Shown: in pieces, positions 5,937 to 6,118 of the stretch
Position numbering within the stretch: position 1 is the first letter of the stretch
Layout of the letters: the number at the start of each line of letters is the position of its first letter
The notes under the pieces: model-generated
What the model saw: only the letters and a program-made list of their open reading frames with translations
Databases searched by the model: none
What the model was told of the DNA's origin: nothing
From: JAOAJC01 sp964481185
GTDB lineage: Archaea; Nanobdellota; Nanobdellia; Pacearchaeales; GW2011-AR1
Length of the DNA stretch: 6,118 nt
Direction: 5' to 3'
Assembly: GCA_964481185.1 (NCBI GenBank)
Contig: CAYZSY010000024.1
Span: forward strand, 1 to 6,118
Translations under genes and position numbers: made by a program

Positions 5937-6118
5937 ATGGATACAGGCAAGAGAAAGCTTGAAGAAAGGTTATTGAAAATTCCTGATTGCCTGGATTTCT
6001 TAAGTAATTTTATTGGGAGTTGCGAGGATATAGATGTCATTTCAAATTTTGTTAATTATTATAATGATCTCTTAGGTTATTGCCTGACTTGCAAACCTAT
6101 AAGGCAGAATTATAAGGC
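5937..6118 (+). CDS. Unrecognised protein, N-terminal 60 codons (runs off the window)
   Basis: An open frame starts at ATG 5937 and continues without a stop to the last base, giving 60 complete codons. It starts MDTGKRKLEERLLKIPD and is rich in short helices with Leu, Ile, Asn and Asp. It has four Cys (C18, C29, C49, C52), the last two as CLTC, which could be the start of a metal site but is too little to claim one. There is no signal peptide and no membrane segment. An upstream ATG at 5921 is in a different frame context and stops at once (ATG GAT GAA TAA). Support comes from the well-placed TATA box and the absence of any other gene in the segment. I do not recognise the family. Confidence 0.55.
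   Translation, partial: MDTGKRKLEERLLKIPDCLDFLSNFIGSCEDIDVISNFVNYYNDLLGYCLTCKPIRQNYK

Overview
The window looks like a piece of an archaeal genome, most likely from the DPANN group (Pacearchaeota/Woesearchaeota-like) and probably assembled from metagenomic data. The signs are archaeal TATA boxes placed 21-24 bases before start codons (leaderless-type transcription), T-run termination, an archaeal RNase HII with a C-terminal PCNA-binding-like tail, an SMC ATPase, and an S-layer-like surface protein with a C-terminal membrane anchor. The domain (Archaea) is well supported; the phylum is an inference.

Layout: (1) 2-811, plus strand: the 3' part of a membrane-anchored surface protein made of Ig-like repeats, followed by strong T tracts. 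(2) 867-1100: an intergenic region with two near-perfect hairpins, both with TTTA loops, resembling IS200/IS605 ends, then a TATA box for the next gene. (3) 1101-3992, plus strand: an SMC-type ATPase whose ATPase halves are canonical SMC but whose centre carries a Rad50-style CxxC zinc-hook motif where the hinge should be. (4) 3998-4207: a run of exactly 100 N flanked by identical 55-bp copies, best read as an unmerged contig overlap. Collapsing it puts the smc and rnhB stop codons tail to tail, six bases apart. (5) 4154-4828, minus strand: RNase HII. (6) 4816-5841, minus strand: a free-standing LAGLIDADG endonuclease-like protein with two C-terminal winged-helix segments, AT-richer than its neighbours and overlapping the rnhB start. 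(7) 5842-5936: a short divergent promoter region. (8) 5937-6118, plus strand: the first 60 codons of an unrecognised gene that leaves the window.

The RNase HII and LAGLIDADG genes probably form one minus-strand transcription unit, with rnhB translated from its own Shine-Dalgarno site inside the overlap. RNase HII and SMC both serve genome maintenance, but they converge and are not an operon. No scpA/scpB partner of smc lies in the window. The most interesting items are the hook-for-hinge SMC, the LAGLIDADG-wHTH/rnhB arrangement, the paired hairpins upstream of smc, and the artefactual gap.
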